A stretch of DNA of 64,000 nucleotides. Origin: Cyclobacterium sp. 1_MG-2023 (GTDB taxonomy: Bacteria > Bacteroidota > Bacteroidia > Cytophagales > Cyclobacteriaceae). Positions 36,560-45,353 of the stretch are shown here, one piece after another. The DNA lies in contig NZ_JAUOPC010000015.1 of NCBI RefSeq assembly GCF_030546805.1, positions 62,001 to 126,000 of the forward strand. Reading direction: 5' to 3'. A program made the translations under genes and the position numbers. The notes beneath the pieces are model-generated. The model ran no database searches. It was given only the letters and a program-made list of their open reading frames with translations, and was not told the origin of the DNA. Numbering within the stretch: position 1 is the stretch's first letter; the number at the start of each line of letters is the position of its first letter.

Positions 36560-36882
36560 TGAAAGAGGAATTGTTAAAACAGTCGGAAGAATTAGAACAG
36601 ACGTTGGAAAAGCAACTTCAGCTTTTCAAACAAGATTCACAGGTGTATTTAAAAGTTGGTGGCTTGGCAATATTAGGAGGGGTGTTGGCCGTTTATACTG
36701 TAAATCAATTTGGCGGTAAGGGTAAAAAGAAAGTGTCCAAAAAGAAAAAACCAGGAAAGAAGCCTTATAGCTTTTTCGGGAATTTGAGAAGTAGGTTGTT
36801 TTGGATGTTAGTAGGTGTAGGGAAAGCAAAATTAATGGAGGTGGTAATGGCCAAGGTAGGAAATGAAGAAGAATCGAATTAA
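36556..36882 (+). CDS. small membrane-associated protein, unknown function
   Basis: A 108-residue protein with a charged coiled-coil-like start (EELLKQSEELEQTLEKQLQL, residues about 4-23), one hydrophobic segment (VGGLAILGGVLAVYTVN, about 33-49), a very basic stretch GKKKVSKKKKPGKKPYS (about 55-71), and a second weak hydrophobic part (RLFWMLVGVGKAKLMEVVMA). The basic stretch could contact anionic lipids or nucleic acid. I do not recognise a family. It overlaps the holin-like gene by 4 bases and GGGP synthase by 20 bases, so the three are one translationally coupled unit. Confidence 0.6.
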   Translation: MMKEELLKQSEELEQTLEKQLQLFKQDSQVYLKVGGLAILGGVLAVYTVNQFGGKGKKKVSKKKKPGKKPYSFFGNLRSRLFWMLVGVGKAKLMEVVMAKVGNEEESN

Positions 36883-37648
36883 TGAGCTGCGCGAGCTCCT
36901 TATAGCAAAAAAGAAAAAAGGGGTGAAAAGCTTGGCATTGCTTATAGATCCGGAAAAACTAGACAAGCAACCATCCTTTGATTTATTGAATCAACTTTCT
37001 CATGGTCTTACAATTGACTTTTTTTTTGTTGGGGGAAGTTTAGTAGATGCCAAAAGGCTAGATCAGTGCTTGCGCAGATTAAAGGAAGTGACGAAAGGTA
37101 ATGTACCCATTGTCTTGTTTCCCGGAAGTGTCATGCAGATTTCTGAGGAAGCCGATGCCATTTTGTTTCTATCATTGATTTCCGGCAGAAATCCGGAGCT
37201 GCTGATTGGTCAGCATGTATTGGCAGCACCCACCTTGGCAAAAAGTAATCTTGAGGTATTGCCTGTGGGATACATGCTGGTAAATGGAGGTGTAGGGACC
37301 AGTGTGGAATACATAAGCCAAACAATCCCGATCCCTCACAATAAGCCGGATATAGCCGTAGCCACGGCTTTGGCAGGCAAGTACTTGGGTTTGCCCATAT
37401 TTTATCTTGATGCCGGTTCCGGCGCAAAGATACCTGTTTCTCAAAAAATGATAAAGGCAGTAAGTGAACAAGTGGAATGTCCCTTGTTAGTTGGGGGCGG
37501 AATTCGTTCTCTTGAAGAAGCCAAAGCTGCTTGGGCTGCAGGAGCAGATGTTTTGGTTATCGGGAATGGGGCAGAAAAAAACCCCAGCTTGATCACTGAG
37601 GTTTTGCATTATGCTAAAATTTATAATTCGTCACTGAACGTTAATTAA
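36863..37648 (+). CDS. geranylgeranylglyceryl phosphate synthase family protein (GGGPS/PcrB)
   Basis: A 261-residue TIM-barrel prenyltransferase that joins sn-glycerol-1-phosphate to a polyprenyl diphosphate, the first step of archaeal ether lipids. Family marks are LLIDPEKLD (about 27-35), FFVGGSLVDA, VLFPGSVMQIS (about 84-94), YLDAGSGAKIPVS (about 176-188) and LLVGGGIRSLEEAKAAWAAG (about 202-221). Bacteroidota are known to carry such group II enzymes, though what lipid they make in vivo is not settled. Its 5' end lies inside the preceding small membrane gene, and its 3' end overlaps the AraC gene by 18 bases from the other strand. Confidence 0.9.
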   Translation: MKKNRINELRELLIAKKKKGVKSLALLIDPEKLDKQPSFDLLNQLSHGLTIDFFFVGGSLVDAKRLDQCLRRLKEVTKGNVPIVLFPGSVMQISEEADAILFLSLISGRNPELLIGQHVLAAPTLAKSNLEVLPVGYMLVNGGVGTSVEYISQTIPIPHNKPDIAVATALAGKYLGLPIFYLDAGSGAKIPVSQKMIKAVSEQVECPLLVGGGIRSLEEAKAAWAAGADVLVIGNGAEKNPSLITEVLHYAKIYNSSLNVN

Positions 37649-38560
37649 TGACTCTCTTCGTCTCATTTTTCCTGCAGGAAGACCATACATCATCTTAAAT
37701 CGTCTACAGAAGTAAGCGGTGTCTTTGTAGCCCACTTCTTTTCCTATGTCTCGAATACTTTTCTTGGTTGTACGCAACAATTCAACTGCGGCTTCCATTC
37801 TTTGGTATTCGATATAATCCTGAGGATTGATACCTGTCAGCATTTTAAAGTATTGACCAACGTAATCTTCAGAAACATTGGCCACCTTAGCCAAAACTTT
37901 GTTGGATAAATCGCCACCTATATTCTTTTTGATATAGTTGAACATATCGATCAATCGCGGATCTTTGAAATAAGTACTGTTTGTAGATAACTCTTCTACG
38001 AATAACCTGTTTTTAAGAATATGGCGGACCAATTCTACTACAAGTAGTTCGGTATATAGCTTGATTACCCTTTCTTTACCCGGTGTATTTTGTTCAGATT
38101 CCTTCACTACATCTTCAAGTATTGAAGCAATTCGGTCATTGAACCTTATAACGAATGCGGGTATTCCCAGAGAATTAAAGAAATTAACAACATCGAATAC
38201 TTTCGCTTCAAAAGTGACCGTGGTGATGCAGTCGTCATCTAGATTTTTGATGTTTTTGAAGCTTATGGTTTGAAGGTATTTCTTTTTGTTTTCCAAAAAG
38301 TTATCATTATTGGTCTCGTTCCTCTTGGTAACGGTGCCAAAAGATACCCTTGTAGGCCTGCTTGCTGGAATAAAAAGAATTTCCCCTTCGTTTACAGATT
38401 CTTGGTCTTCACCATAATTCAACGAGCCTCTATGAAGAAGGATGGCCGTGTTTTCAGAATCTGTATAGTCGGTGATGGTTACAGGTCGTTCAATTTTGAA
38501 GTTATTGCCCTTCACGTACCTTACTCCGACCGACTCTATCACCTTATTGTAATATTCCAT
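37631..38560 (-). CDS. AraC family transcriptional regulator
   Basis: A 309-residue regulator. The N-terminal two-thirds is a poorly conserved sensing domain with cupin-like strands (TAILLHRGSLNYGEDQESVN, EILFIPASRPTRVSFG). The C-terminal part (about 205-300) holds two helix-turn-helix units: LAKVANVSEDYVGQYFKMLT and KSIRDIGKEVGYKDTAYFCR, followed by FKMMYGLPAGKMRRR, the usual AraC end. The start is placed at the ATG at 38560 (MEYYNKVIESVGVRYV); 23 further residues upstream in the same frame are basic and AT-rich and unlike a domain. Target genes and ligand are unknown; no divergent partner is close. Confidence 0.85.
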   Translation of the reverse strand: MEYYNKVIESVGVRYVKGNNFKIERPVTITDYTDSENTAILLHRGSLNYGEDQESVNEGEILFIPASRPTRVSFGTVTKRNETNNDNFLENKKKYLQTISFKNIKNLDDDCITTVTFEAKVFDVVNFFNSLGIPAFVIRFNDRIASILEDVVKESEQNTPGKERVIKLYTELLVVELVRHILKNRLFVEELSTNSTYFKDPRLIDMFNYIKKNIGGDLSNKVLAKVANVSEDYVGQYFKMLTGINPQDYIEYQRMEAAVELLRTTKKSIRDIGKEVGYKDTAYFCRRFKMMYGLPAGKMRRRESLINVQ

Positions 38561-38701
38561 GATTAGTGCATTTAGAGTTATTTTTTGTAAAAGTATATTT
38601 TTTTTCTGATTTATTATGACAATTTCCAATAAAAAATTAGAATAAACTAAATTCCGATATGAAAATTACTATATATTTTTAATTCTCTACTACTATTACA
38701 A

Positions 38702-39841
38702 TTAGCTTAAAAGCTTTCTGGATATGATTATTTTCTGAATTTCAGAAGTGCCTTCATATATTTGAGTTATTTTTGCATCTCTCATCATTCGTTCAACGTG
38801 GTATTCACGTACATAACCATAGCCTCCGTGAATTTGGACGGCTTCAATAGTGGTTCCCATAGCTACCTTCGAAGAATACAATTTGGCAATTGCACTGGCC
38901 CTTACATAATCTTCATTATTGTCTTTTTTTAAGGCTGCCTTATAACAAAGCAAACGTGCTGCTTCAATTTCTGTGTCCATGTCAGCCAATTTGAACTGTA
39001 TGGCTTGATGCTCACTTATGGTTTTTCCGAAGGTTTTCCTTTCCAGTGCATATTTGGTAGATAAATCCAAGGCGCCGGCTGCTATGCCAAGTGCTTGGGC
39101 TGCAATACCAATTCTACCACCGTTTAATGTCTCCATGGCAAACTTAAAACCAAAACCCTCCTCCCCAATTCGGTTCTCCTTGGGTACTTTCAGGTCAGTA
39201 AACATTAATGAGCAAGTGTCAGAAGCCCTAATCCCTAGTTTGTCTTCCTTTTTGCCTACTTCAAACCCATCCCAATCTCTTTCTACAATAAATACAGAGA
39301 TTCCGTGGTGGCCTTTTTCTTTATTGGTCTGGGCAATGACCAGATAGTAATCAGCAGAATAACCATTGGTGATCCAGTTTTTTGTTCCATTCAGCAGGTA
39401 GTGGTCGCCTTTGTCCACAGCAGTAGTTTTCTGCGAGGTGGCATCTGAGCCTGCTTCCGGCTCTGACAAAGCAAAGGCTCCCAAGGATTTTCCGGAAGCT
39501 AGGGGACTTAAGTATTTCTGTTTTTGGTCTTCAGATCCATATTTTTCCAAACCCCAACAAACAAGCGAATTGTTGACAGACATGATTACAGCAGCTGAAG
39601 CATCTATTTTGGCGATTTCCTCCAGGACAATGACATAAGAAAGTGTGTCCATTCCACCTCCTCCATAGGCAGGGGGAACCATCATGCCCATAAATCCCAT
39701 GTCTGCCATCTTCTTTACGAGTGCCTTTGGGAATTCGCACTTGATGTCCCTATCAATGACTTCCGGTAATAGTTCTGTTTTAGCAAAAGCCGAAGCAGCT
39801 TCTTTGATGGCCTGCTGTTCTTCATTAAGTTTGAAATCCAT
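38702..39841 (-). CDS. acyl-CoA dehydrogenase (short/medium-chain type)
   Basis: A 379-residue FAD enzyme that makes the 2,3-double bond of an acyl-CoA in beta-oxidation. Family marks are FALSEPEAGSDATSQKTTA (about 126-144) and WITNGYSADYYLVIAQT for flavin binding, the signature GRIGIAAQALGIAAGALDLS (about 239-258), and the catalytic Glu in QIYEGTSEIQKIIISRKLLS at the C-terminus. Length is normal. The closest named relatives are short-chain (butyryl-CoA) dehydrogenases, but chain length cannot be told. A large composite hairpin lies just upstream in its leader and may control expression. Confidence 0.93.
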   Translation of the reverse strand: MDFKLNEEQQAIKEAASAFAKTELLPEVIDRDIKCEFPKALVKKMADMGFMGMMVPPAYGGGGMDTLSYVIVLEEIAKIDASAAVIMSVNNSLVCWGLEKYGSEDQKQKYLSPLASGKSLGAFALSEPEAGSDATSQKTTAVDKGDHYLLNGTKNWITNGYSADYYLVIAQTNKEKGHHGISVFIVERDWDGFEVGKKEDKLGIRASDTCSLMFTDLKVPKENRIGEEGFGFKFAMETLNGGRIGIAAQALGIAAGALDLSTKYALERKTFGKTISEHQAIQFKLADMDTEIEAARLLCYKAALKKDNNEDYVRASAIAKLYSSKVAMGTTIEAVQIHGGYGYVREYHVERMMRDAKITQIYEGTSEIQKIIISRKLLS

Positions 39842-39871
39842 AATCCTGAATTTTTCTAGTTACAAATTCAT

Positions 39872-39927
39872 CCATTAGAAGAAAAAGAAATTAATTCCCC
39901 AAAGGTTAATTTAATGTCTTCTAATGG
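39872..39927 (-). promoter_or_regulatory. composite hairpin in the acyl-CoA dehydrogenase leader
   Basis: Two nested perfect inverted repeats: CCATTAGAAGA / TCTTCTAATGG (outer, 39872-39882 with 39917-39927) and AAATTAA / TTAATTT (inner, 39888-39894 with 39906-39912), with an 11-base loop. It ends about 31 bases before the start codon on the minus strand. There is no following T tract, so I read it as an operator or leader structure rather than a terminator. Confidence 0.5.
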
Positions 39928-40076
39928 TATGTGACCTGCCTTCAGGAGAATTTTGGTAAGTGTTTTGACAATTACCCTATAAACAAATAGTAAACCTTTT
40001 TCAGTAGTATTTTCACCTTTTTAAAAGGGCAATTAACCATTAACCGTTTTCCCCTATATAGTTATACTCAAAAAAT

Positions 40077-40104
40077 AAAAAAGGGGCAACGCTGCCCCTT
40101 TAAA
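40077..40104 (-). terminator. terminator of the Zn peptidase gene
   Basis: Stem AAAGGGGCA / TGCCCCTTT with a 4-base loop. On the minus strand it is followed by TTTTTTATTTTTT. It lies 23 bases after the end of the peptidase gene. Confidence 0.88.
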
Positions 40105-40126
40105 AATTTAAATAAATATTAGTTTA

Positions 40127-40819
40127 TTAATCTCTATTTCCGAAAAAGATAAACATATAATAGGCTAGTGTAGCCATAGATGCCAAAGCGGCAACTACAT
40201 AAGTCATTGCAGCCCATTTCAATGCATCTTTGGACATCCCGTATTCTTCAGGTGTCACGACATTACGTTGCTTTACCCAGGCAAGTGCTCGGTTACTCGC
40301 GTCAAATTCCACCGGTAGGGTGATTACACTGAAAAGTGTAAGCATACTATAAGCGCCTACTACAACCACACCAACAGCCTCATATGGTAAGCCAAACAAA
40401 GCTATTCCTCCAAAAAGAGAAGCGATCAATACTATATTCAATATTTTACCACTGATATTTTGGATAGGTACTAGGGCTGACCTTAGTTTTAACCATGCAT
40501 AAGAATTGGCATGCTGTACAGCGTGGCCACATTCGTGTGCAGCTACCGCTGTTGCTGCAGCATTTCTTCCATAGTAAACATCTGTACTTAGGTTTACGGT
40601 TTTGTTCATCGGATTGTAATGGTCAGAAAGTTGCCCTTCCACACAATTTACAGAAACGTTGTGGATATTGTGATCTGCCAACATTAGTTCTGCAATTTCT
40701 TTACCGGAAAGATTTGCTTTCAAAGAAACCTGTGAGTATTTCTTAAACTTATTCTTGAGTTTGTTACTTACCACATAACCAAGAATTGCAAATACAATTA
40801 CTATTAATATGATTCCCAT
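40127..40819 (-). CDS. YugP-like membrane Zn-dependent peptidase (Zn_peptidase_2)
   Basis: A 230-residue membrane metalloprotease family protein. An N-terminal membrane segment (residues 2-18) precedes the catalytic part with AVAAHECGHAVQHANSYAWL (about 90-109), holding the HExxH zinc motif, although here it reads HECGH. Upstream is YNPMNKTVNLSTDVYYGRNA, typical of the family, and after the motif come two or three hydrophobic segments (IVLIASLFGGIALFG, VVVVGAYSMLTLFSVITLPV) and EFDASNRAL with a probable third metal ligand. The family's substrates are not known. It is transcribed downstream of the flippase gene with a 40-base gap, and ends at a good terminator. Confidence 0.85.
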   Translation of the reverse strand: MGIILIVIVFAILGYVVSNKLKNKFKKYSQVSLKANLSGKEIAELMLADHNIHNVSVNCVEGQLSDHYNPMNKTVNLSTDVYYGRNAAATAVAAHECGHAVQHANSYAWLKLRSALVPIQNISGKILNIVLIASLFGGIALFGLPYEAVGVVVVGAYSMLTLFSVITLPVEFDASNRALAWVKQRNVVTPEEYGMSKDALKWAAMTYVVAALASMATLAYYMFIFFGNRD

Positions 40820-40859
40820 TTTTTATATTGCTTATTTTCCTTCTATTACGTTTTTACTT

Positions 40860-41849
40860 TTATAATGTTTCTTGCTTTTTTCTAAAAAGGTAAAGAAAAC
40901 TAATTCCCCCGAAAATTAAAACTATAATCATTTGAGAGGTATGAGCCAATATCGCAAATACCTTGCCCTGTGCTTCAGGAATTCCATAGTAGAGCAAAAT
41001 GAAAGCCACCATAGCATGAAAAGTGCCTATGCCCCCCTGGACAGGAGCAATCATACCTATGCTTCCCATTACCAACACCATTAGTACTGAAGTTGCTGAT
41101 AAAGAGCTGGTTGAAGGAATTGATAAAGCCATCCAATACATCATTAAAAAGTATATGATCCAAATAAAGAAGGTAGCCAGCCAAAATCCGACTTTGTTTT
41201 CCATTTGAAAAAGGGTTTTTAGCCCACTGACAAATTGTCTGATAAACTGGAGGAGTTTACCTATAAAGGCAGTTTTTTTAAATTGTAGATAGATGATAAA
41301 AGCCAGAGCCATTGTACCTAAAAGCAGAAGGATGGCAAGAAAGAGGTAGTCTGAGATAAAGTTTTTGATTGCAGAAATGGAAACCAAGTTTTCCAGAATT
41401 TCTAAAAATATTCTCCCTTCAAAAATAAATGCCAAAGCCATCATCAATAGCATAAAGACCATATCTATTGTTCTTTCTAAAACAACAGTCCCGAAAATTT
41501 TGCCAAAATCTATGGGGTAGGTTTTTCTAACCGCCCCACATCTGGCAACTTCTCCGGCTCTTGGAAAGATAAGGTTGACCACATTGCCAAACATCAAGGA
41601 CCAAAAAATTGGACTTGTCTTCAATGTAATGGACTCGTTGGTTGCGATTAGCCTTTTCCATCTCCATGCCCTTAGCCAGAAACCAATTAATCCAATAAAC
41701 ATTGCAGTGGCAAACAAAAAAGTGTTGGTGCCCTTGAGGGCTTCCAAAAATACTTCACTTTCTATGTCCTTATAGAGGTAATAGAAAATCAAAAGTGCAA
41801 CCACCAAAGAAACGGTTACGCGTAAACCGTTTTTCAACTTATTGCTCAA
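40860..41849 (-). CDS. flippase-like/lysylphosphatidylglycerol synthase TM family (UPF0104)
   Basis: A 329-residue membrane protein with about eight hydrophobic helices. The family pattern is [10 protein letters not shown] (about 58-67), then [20 protein letters not shown] (about 88-107) and [12 protein letters not shown], and later [20 protein letters not shown] (about 266-285). Members are the membrane halves of MprF-type flippases and related proteins such as AglD or UbiA-independent lipid transporters; this one has no catalytic lysyl-transfer domain. It overlaps panD by ATGA, a pairing with no obvious metabolic reason. Confidence 0.82.
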   Translation of the reverse strand: MSNKLKNGLRVTVSLVVALLIFYYLYKDIESEVFLEALKGTNTFLFATAMFIGLIGFWLRAWRWKRLIATNESITLKTSPIFWSLMFGNVVNLIFPRAGEVARCGAVRKTYPIDFGKIFGTVVLERTIDMVFMLLMMALAFIFEGRIFLEILENLVSISAIKNFISDYLFLAILLLLGTMALAFIIYLQFKKTAFIGKLLQFIRQFVSGLKTLFQMENKVGFWLATFFIWIIYFLMMYWMALSIPSTSSLSATSVLMVLVMGSIGMIAPVQGGIGTFHAMVAFILLYYGIPEAQGKVFAILAHTSQMIIVLIFGGISFLYLFRKKQETL

Positions 41850-42193
41850 ATCAATTTGTTTTGGTCATCCGGGAAAACAATGGTTGGTTTGTATTTTTTA
41901 GCTTCTTCAAAATCCATTGTTGCATAGGAAATAATAATGATAACATCACCTACCTGAGCTTTCCTTGCAGCAGGGCCGTTTAGACAGATTTGTCCCGAAT
42001 CTCGCTCACCTTTGATGACATAGGTCTCCAGACGTTCGCCATTGTTTATGTTGACAATTTGAACTTTTTCGTTTTCAATAATATTCGCTGCCTCCATCAA
42101 TGCTTCATCAATGGTGATGGAGCCAACATAATGTAGTTCTGCTTGGGTGATTTTTACCCTGTGGATTTTTGATTTTAATAACTGAATTTGCAT
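41846..42193 (-). CDS. panD: aspartate 1-decarboxylase
   Basis: Makes beta-alanine from aspartate for pantothenate synthesis. The 115-residue proenzyme cleaves itself between Gly24 and Ser25 (HYVGSIT), the serine turning into the pyruvoyl cofactor; both residues are present. Further marks are [20 protein letters not shown] (about 43-62) and [20 protein letters not shown] (about 73-92), with the tyrosine and Lys-9 of the active site (SKIHRVKIT) in place. It follows panC after 8 bases and overlaps the flippase gene by 4 bases. Confidence 0.97.
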   Translation of the reverse strand: MQIQLLKSKIHRVKITQAELHYVGSITIDEALMEAANIIENEKVQIVNINNGERLETYVIKGERDSGQICLNGPAARKAQVGDVIIIISYATMDFEEAKKYKPTIVFPDDQNKLI

Positions 42194-42201
42194 GTCATTA
42201 G

Positions 42202-43059
42202 TTATATATGGTCAGTACGTATAATGATGTTGTCTATTAATCGTACCTCTTCAATGTGGGCCGCTATACAAACAGCATATGGCTTTTCGGGTGTTAGATT
42301 ATTGACAGGAGTAAAACTACTTAATTCTACGAGTTCCAAGTACTCCGGTATTATATCAAGTGGTTCAAGCATTTCCGGGATGACCTTATTTTTTATGTGT
42401 AACCATTGCTCACCCCTTAAAAGTTCATCTTTACACATGGATAAAACCTTATAGAGTACAGGAGCCAAGTCCCTTCCATCCTTACTTAATCTTTGGTTTC
42501 TCGAAGACATGGCCAGTCCATCTGCTTCTCTCATGGTAGGGACCACTTCGATTTTTATCGGATAGGATAAGTCGCTAACCATTCTTTGAATGACAGCGAC
42601 TTGCTGAATGTCTTTTTGCCCGAAAAAAGAAATGTCCGGCTGCAAAATATGGAACAATTTAGAAACGACTATTGCCACTCCATTGAAATGCCCCGGACGA
42701 AAGCGACCTTCTAATACTTGTTCCATGGAACCAAAATCAAATTCCATCATCACTGCTTCGGGATACATTTCACTTTCGGAAGGGGTGAATACCATGTCAA
42801 CACCTTCATTAGCTAAAATTTCCAAATCGGAGGATAAGGTCCTGGGGTATTTTTGAAGATCTTCGGGGTTGTTGAACTGTATGGGGTTGACAAAAATGGA
42901 CACGAATGTTATGTCCGTTTGTTTTTTCGACTGCCGGATTAACTCCAAATGTCCTTGGTGTAATGCTCCCATAGTGGGCACCAATCCAATGGACTTATTT
43001 TGAGGTTTTATAGCCCTTAAGTGCTGTTTTACAGAAGATATCGTTTTGCGTATTTCCAA
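42202..43059 (-). CDS. panC: pantothenate synthetase, TTG start
   Basis: Joins pantoate and beta-alanine with ATP. Marks are [16 protein letters not shown] (ATP site, His pair), [47 protein letters not shown] and the KMSKS-like SSRNQRLS. I place the start at the TTG at 43059, giving [12 protein letters not shown] and 285 residues, the family's usual form. The longer frame from another TTG at 43095 would begin inside the -7 box of the promoter and add 12 residues that homologues lack. No ATG exists in this region. It is the first gene of panC-panD-flippase. Confidence 0.93.
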   Translation of the reverse strand: MEIRKTISSVKQHLRAIKPQNKSIGLVPTMGALHQGHLELIRQSKKQTDITFVSIFVNPIQFNNPEDLQKYPRTLSSDLEILANEGVDMVFTPSESEMYPEAVMMEFDFGSMEQVLEGRFRPGHFNGVAIVVSKLFHILQPDISFFGQKDIQQVAVIQRMVSDLSYPIKIEVVPTMREADGLAMSSRNQRLSKDGRDLAPVLYKVLSMCKDELLRGEQWLHIKNKVIPEMLEPLDIIPEYLELVELSSFTPVNNLTPEKPYAVCIAAHIEEVRLIDNIIIRTDHI

Positions 43060-43092
43060 AGCTCGTTTTGAAGTGGAATAGGAAAATAGGTG

Positions 43093-43122
43093 CAAAAGTA
43101 TATTATTCTGAATAAAAACAAT
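43093..43122 (-). promoter_or_regulatory. panC promoter
   Basis: On the minus strand: ATTG (43122-43119), an 18-base spacer, then TACTTTTG (43100-43093), close to the Bacteroidota consensus. The start of transcription would fall near 43087, leaving about 28 bases before the TTG at 43059. Confidence 0.5.
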
Positions 43123-43142
43123 GGGAATTGGCGATTTTTTTG

Positions 43143-43150
43143 TAAATTTG
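43143..43150 (+). promoter_or_regulatory. candidate -7 box of the GT5-like gene
   Basis: TAAATTTG fits TAnnTTTG and lies 37 bases before the ATG at 43187. No TTTG box is found at the usual spacing upstream. It is back to back with the panC promoter. Confidence 0.4.
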
Positions 43151-43186
43151 TAGTCCCGTTATATCCCTTAATAAAACACACACGAT

Positions 43187-43999
43187 ATGTCTAAACTTCG
43201 TATCCTTTACGTAGCAAGCGAAATTAATCCATTTCTTCAAACTTCAGAGGTCGCTAATTTTGTAAGAGCACTGCCCCAAGCAATGCAAGAAAAAGGAATG
43301 GAAATCCGAATATTGGTTCCAAGATTTGGATTGATTAATGAGAGAAAGAATAGGTTGCATGAGGTTGTAAGACTTTCAGGTATCAATATATCAGTAGGCG
43401 AGGAAGAGAAACCTTTAATTATTAAAGTTGCTTCAATTCCAAATGCTAAATTGCAGGTATATTTTATTGACAACGAAGACTATTTTCAGAGAAAAAGCGT
43501 TTTCTTTGACAAACAGGATAAATTCTACGAAGACAATGACGAAAGAGCCATTTTCTTCTGCAAAGGAGTGCTAGAGACCGTTAAAAAATTAGGCTGGGCC
43601 CCCGATGTGGTTCACTGTAATGATTGGATGACAAGCCTTATTCCTTTGTACCTGAAGACTACTTATAAGAACGAACCGCTTTTCAAAGAAACAAAATCCG
43701 TATATGCCATTTATAATAACGGATTTAGTCATAAATTTGGGGACGATTTATTCGAAAAAATAAAAATGGTGGATATTGACGACCAGCTTCTGGCTCCATT
43801 GAAGTCCAAAGACTATGAAGGGTTTTTAAAATTGGGAATGGAGTACGCTGATGTTGTAGTAAAAGGTGAGGATATTTCCGAGAGCCTGACTGCCATGATT
43901 CAAGAATCTTCTAAAGACAAACAGTTTGAAATTAATAGTGATGAACAAGACGAGCTTTTTGAAAGCTATTACAATATCTATACAGACCTTGCAGGTTAA
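43187..43999 (+). CDS. glycogen/starch synthase N-domain-like protein, probable pseudoenzyme
   Basis: A 270-residue protein that aligns with only the N-terminal Rossmann domain of GT5 glycogen synthases: LRILYVASEINPF at the start, MEIRILVPRFG (about 38-48), and WAPDVVHCNDWMTSLIPLYL (about 140-159). In true synthases the loop after the first strand is KxGGLGDV and binds ADP-glucose; here it is LQTSEVANF. The whole C-terminal GT-B domain is absent. Catalysis is therefore unlikely, and a regulatory or scaffold role is possible. Similar short proteins beside panC and DUF4270 genes are, from memory, widespread in Bacteroidota. It lies back to back with panC, and the DUF4270 gene begins inside its 3' end. 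Confidence 0.8.
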   Translation: MSKLRILYVASEINPFLQTSEVANFVRALPQAMQEKGMEIRILVPRFGLINERKNRLHEVVRLSGINISVGEEEKPLIIKVASIPNAKLQVYFIDNEDYFQRKSVFFDKQDKFYEDNDERAIFFCKGVLETVKKLGWAPDVVHCNDWMTSLIPLYLKTTYKNEPLFKETKSVYAIYNNGFSHKFGDDLFEKIKMVDIDDQLLAPLKSKDYEGFLKLGMEYADVVVKGEDISESLTAMIQESSKDKQFEINSDEQDELFESYYNIYTDLAG

Positions 44000-45338
44000 A
44001 TTCCTCGGGGCCCTGTGCTCAATTGTTATTTTCGCAGGAGCTTGTTCAGACCCATCCGAAATTGGATTGGTACTGGATCCCGGCTCCAACCAGATAGGGG
44101 TTTTCTATGAAGAAATACCCCTTTCTTCTTTTATGGTGTTGGAAGATTCTTTCAATACTACGAATCAGAGTAGGTTAGTGGTAGGTGGGGATCATAGCGA
44201 TCTTTTTGGTACAACAGAATCAATTGGTTACAGTAGGTTATCCTTTAACCCTAATGGGGTATTGCCGGAAGACAATGCCATATTTGATTCTGCTATTTTT
44301 GACTTCAATATTGTTGACCTTATAGGTGAAGATTTTGATGAAGCAAAAAATTTTAAAGTTCATAGGCTTTTAGAAACCATTGAAGATACTACCTATTATA
44401 GCTTCAGTTCGCTCGATTTTGATGAAGAGGAAATTTTGGCCGAAGGCTCTTTTCTTTTGACGCCTGATACGGTCAATCAAGTAAGCATGGACCTCAATGA
44501 GGATTTTGCCGCAGAGCTGTTTGGAAAGCTTACCACTCAAGATCCTGTATTTGATAATATATTTGCTTTTAGGGAATACTTTCCCGGCATAGCTATCAAA
44601 GGAGATCCTGACCAAAACACATCTATTTCATTGGCCATTGGTAGCGGGACTGGCATTACCATGTATTATCACTATGAAGACGATACGGTTTCCACAGCCT
44701 ATCCTATCAATACCATTCAGTCCAGACACTTTAACCAAGTAATAAGCGACCGCCAGGGTACTCCTACTGAAGTGATTACTGAAACCAACGTAGCCTATGA
44801 TGTGGACGGTGATAAAGTTGGAGTGAAAGCAGGTTTGGGTATGATGACAAAACTTGACATGAGTCCTTTACATGAGTTTTTGGATACCCTTGAAAATGTC
44901 ACCTTCAACCAAATATTACTTGAAGTAGGACCTGTGGATGAATACCCTGAAGGGAAAAATCCTTATGGCGCGCTTGTCATGTACTTTGCTGAGGGAGGAG
45001 AGTTTTATAGAAGGTTTGATGGTGTAAAGGTGGCTGTTCAAGGAGAAAACAATACCCAAACAGGCTTAGATCAAGATGGAAATATTGTTCCTATCTCCTC
45101 CAACCAAAATGGCTTGGCATTCAATACTGAAACTCGGGTGTATTCCAATCAAATAACCTCATATGTGGACGCTTTGTATCGTTCGGGCCTGGTGAAAACA
45201 GATTTGTTTTTGTACCCCAATACGCCAAGTACTGAGAGTGGCGTGGTGACTTTTGATGCCTTTAAACGATCTTTAAAAGAATTTGTCGTTGATAAGGACC
45301 AAGTTAAAATAAAAATTTATTACTCTAAAATCAGATAA
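43941..45338 (+). CDS. DUF4270 family lipoprotein
   Basis: A lipoprotein of about 465 residues. The leader contains FLGALCSIVIFAGAC with the lipobox ending in Cys, followed by SDPSEIGLVLDPGSNQIGVF, the DUF4270 opening. The body is beta-rich (ESIGYSRLSFNPNG, DSAIFDFNI) and ends KIKIYYSKIR. Function of the family is unknown. The start is uncertain: the ATG at 43941 lies 59 bases inside the GT5-like gene and gives a rather long n-region; a TTG at 43989 would give a cleaner leader with 11 bases of overlap. Either way its translation is probably coupled to the upstream gene. Confidence 0.82.
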   Translation: MNKTSFLKAITISIQTLQVKFLGALCSIVIFAGACSDPSEIGLVLDPGSNQIGVFYEEIPLSSFMVLEDSFNTTNQSRLVVGGDHSDLFGTTESIGYSRLSFNPNGVLPEDNAIFDSAIFDFNIVDLIGEDFDEAKNFKVHRLLETIEDTTYYSFSSLDFDEEEILAEGSFLLTPDTVNQVSMDLNEDFAAELFGKLTTQDPVFDNIFAFREYFPGIAIKGDPDQNTSISLAIGSGTGITMYYHYEDDTVSTAYPINTIQSRHFNQVISDRQGTPTEVITETNVAYDVDGDKVGVKAGLGMMTKLDMSPLHEFLDTLENVTFNQILLEVGPVDEYPEGKNPYGALVMYFAEGGEFYRRFDGVKVAVQGENNTQTGLDQDGNIVPISSNQNGLAFNTETRVYSNQITSYVDALYRSGLVKTDLFLYPNTPSTESGVVTFDAFKRSLKEFVVDKDQVKIKIYYSKIR

Positions 45339-45353
45339 ATACTAATTCTATTG

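Noticed and set aside
43060-43095. Upstream TTG start of panC
   Set aside because: It overlaps the -7 promoter box, and adds residues that PanC homologues lack.
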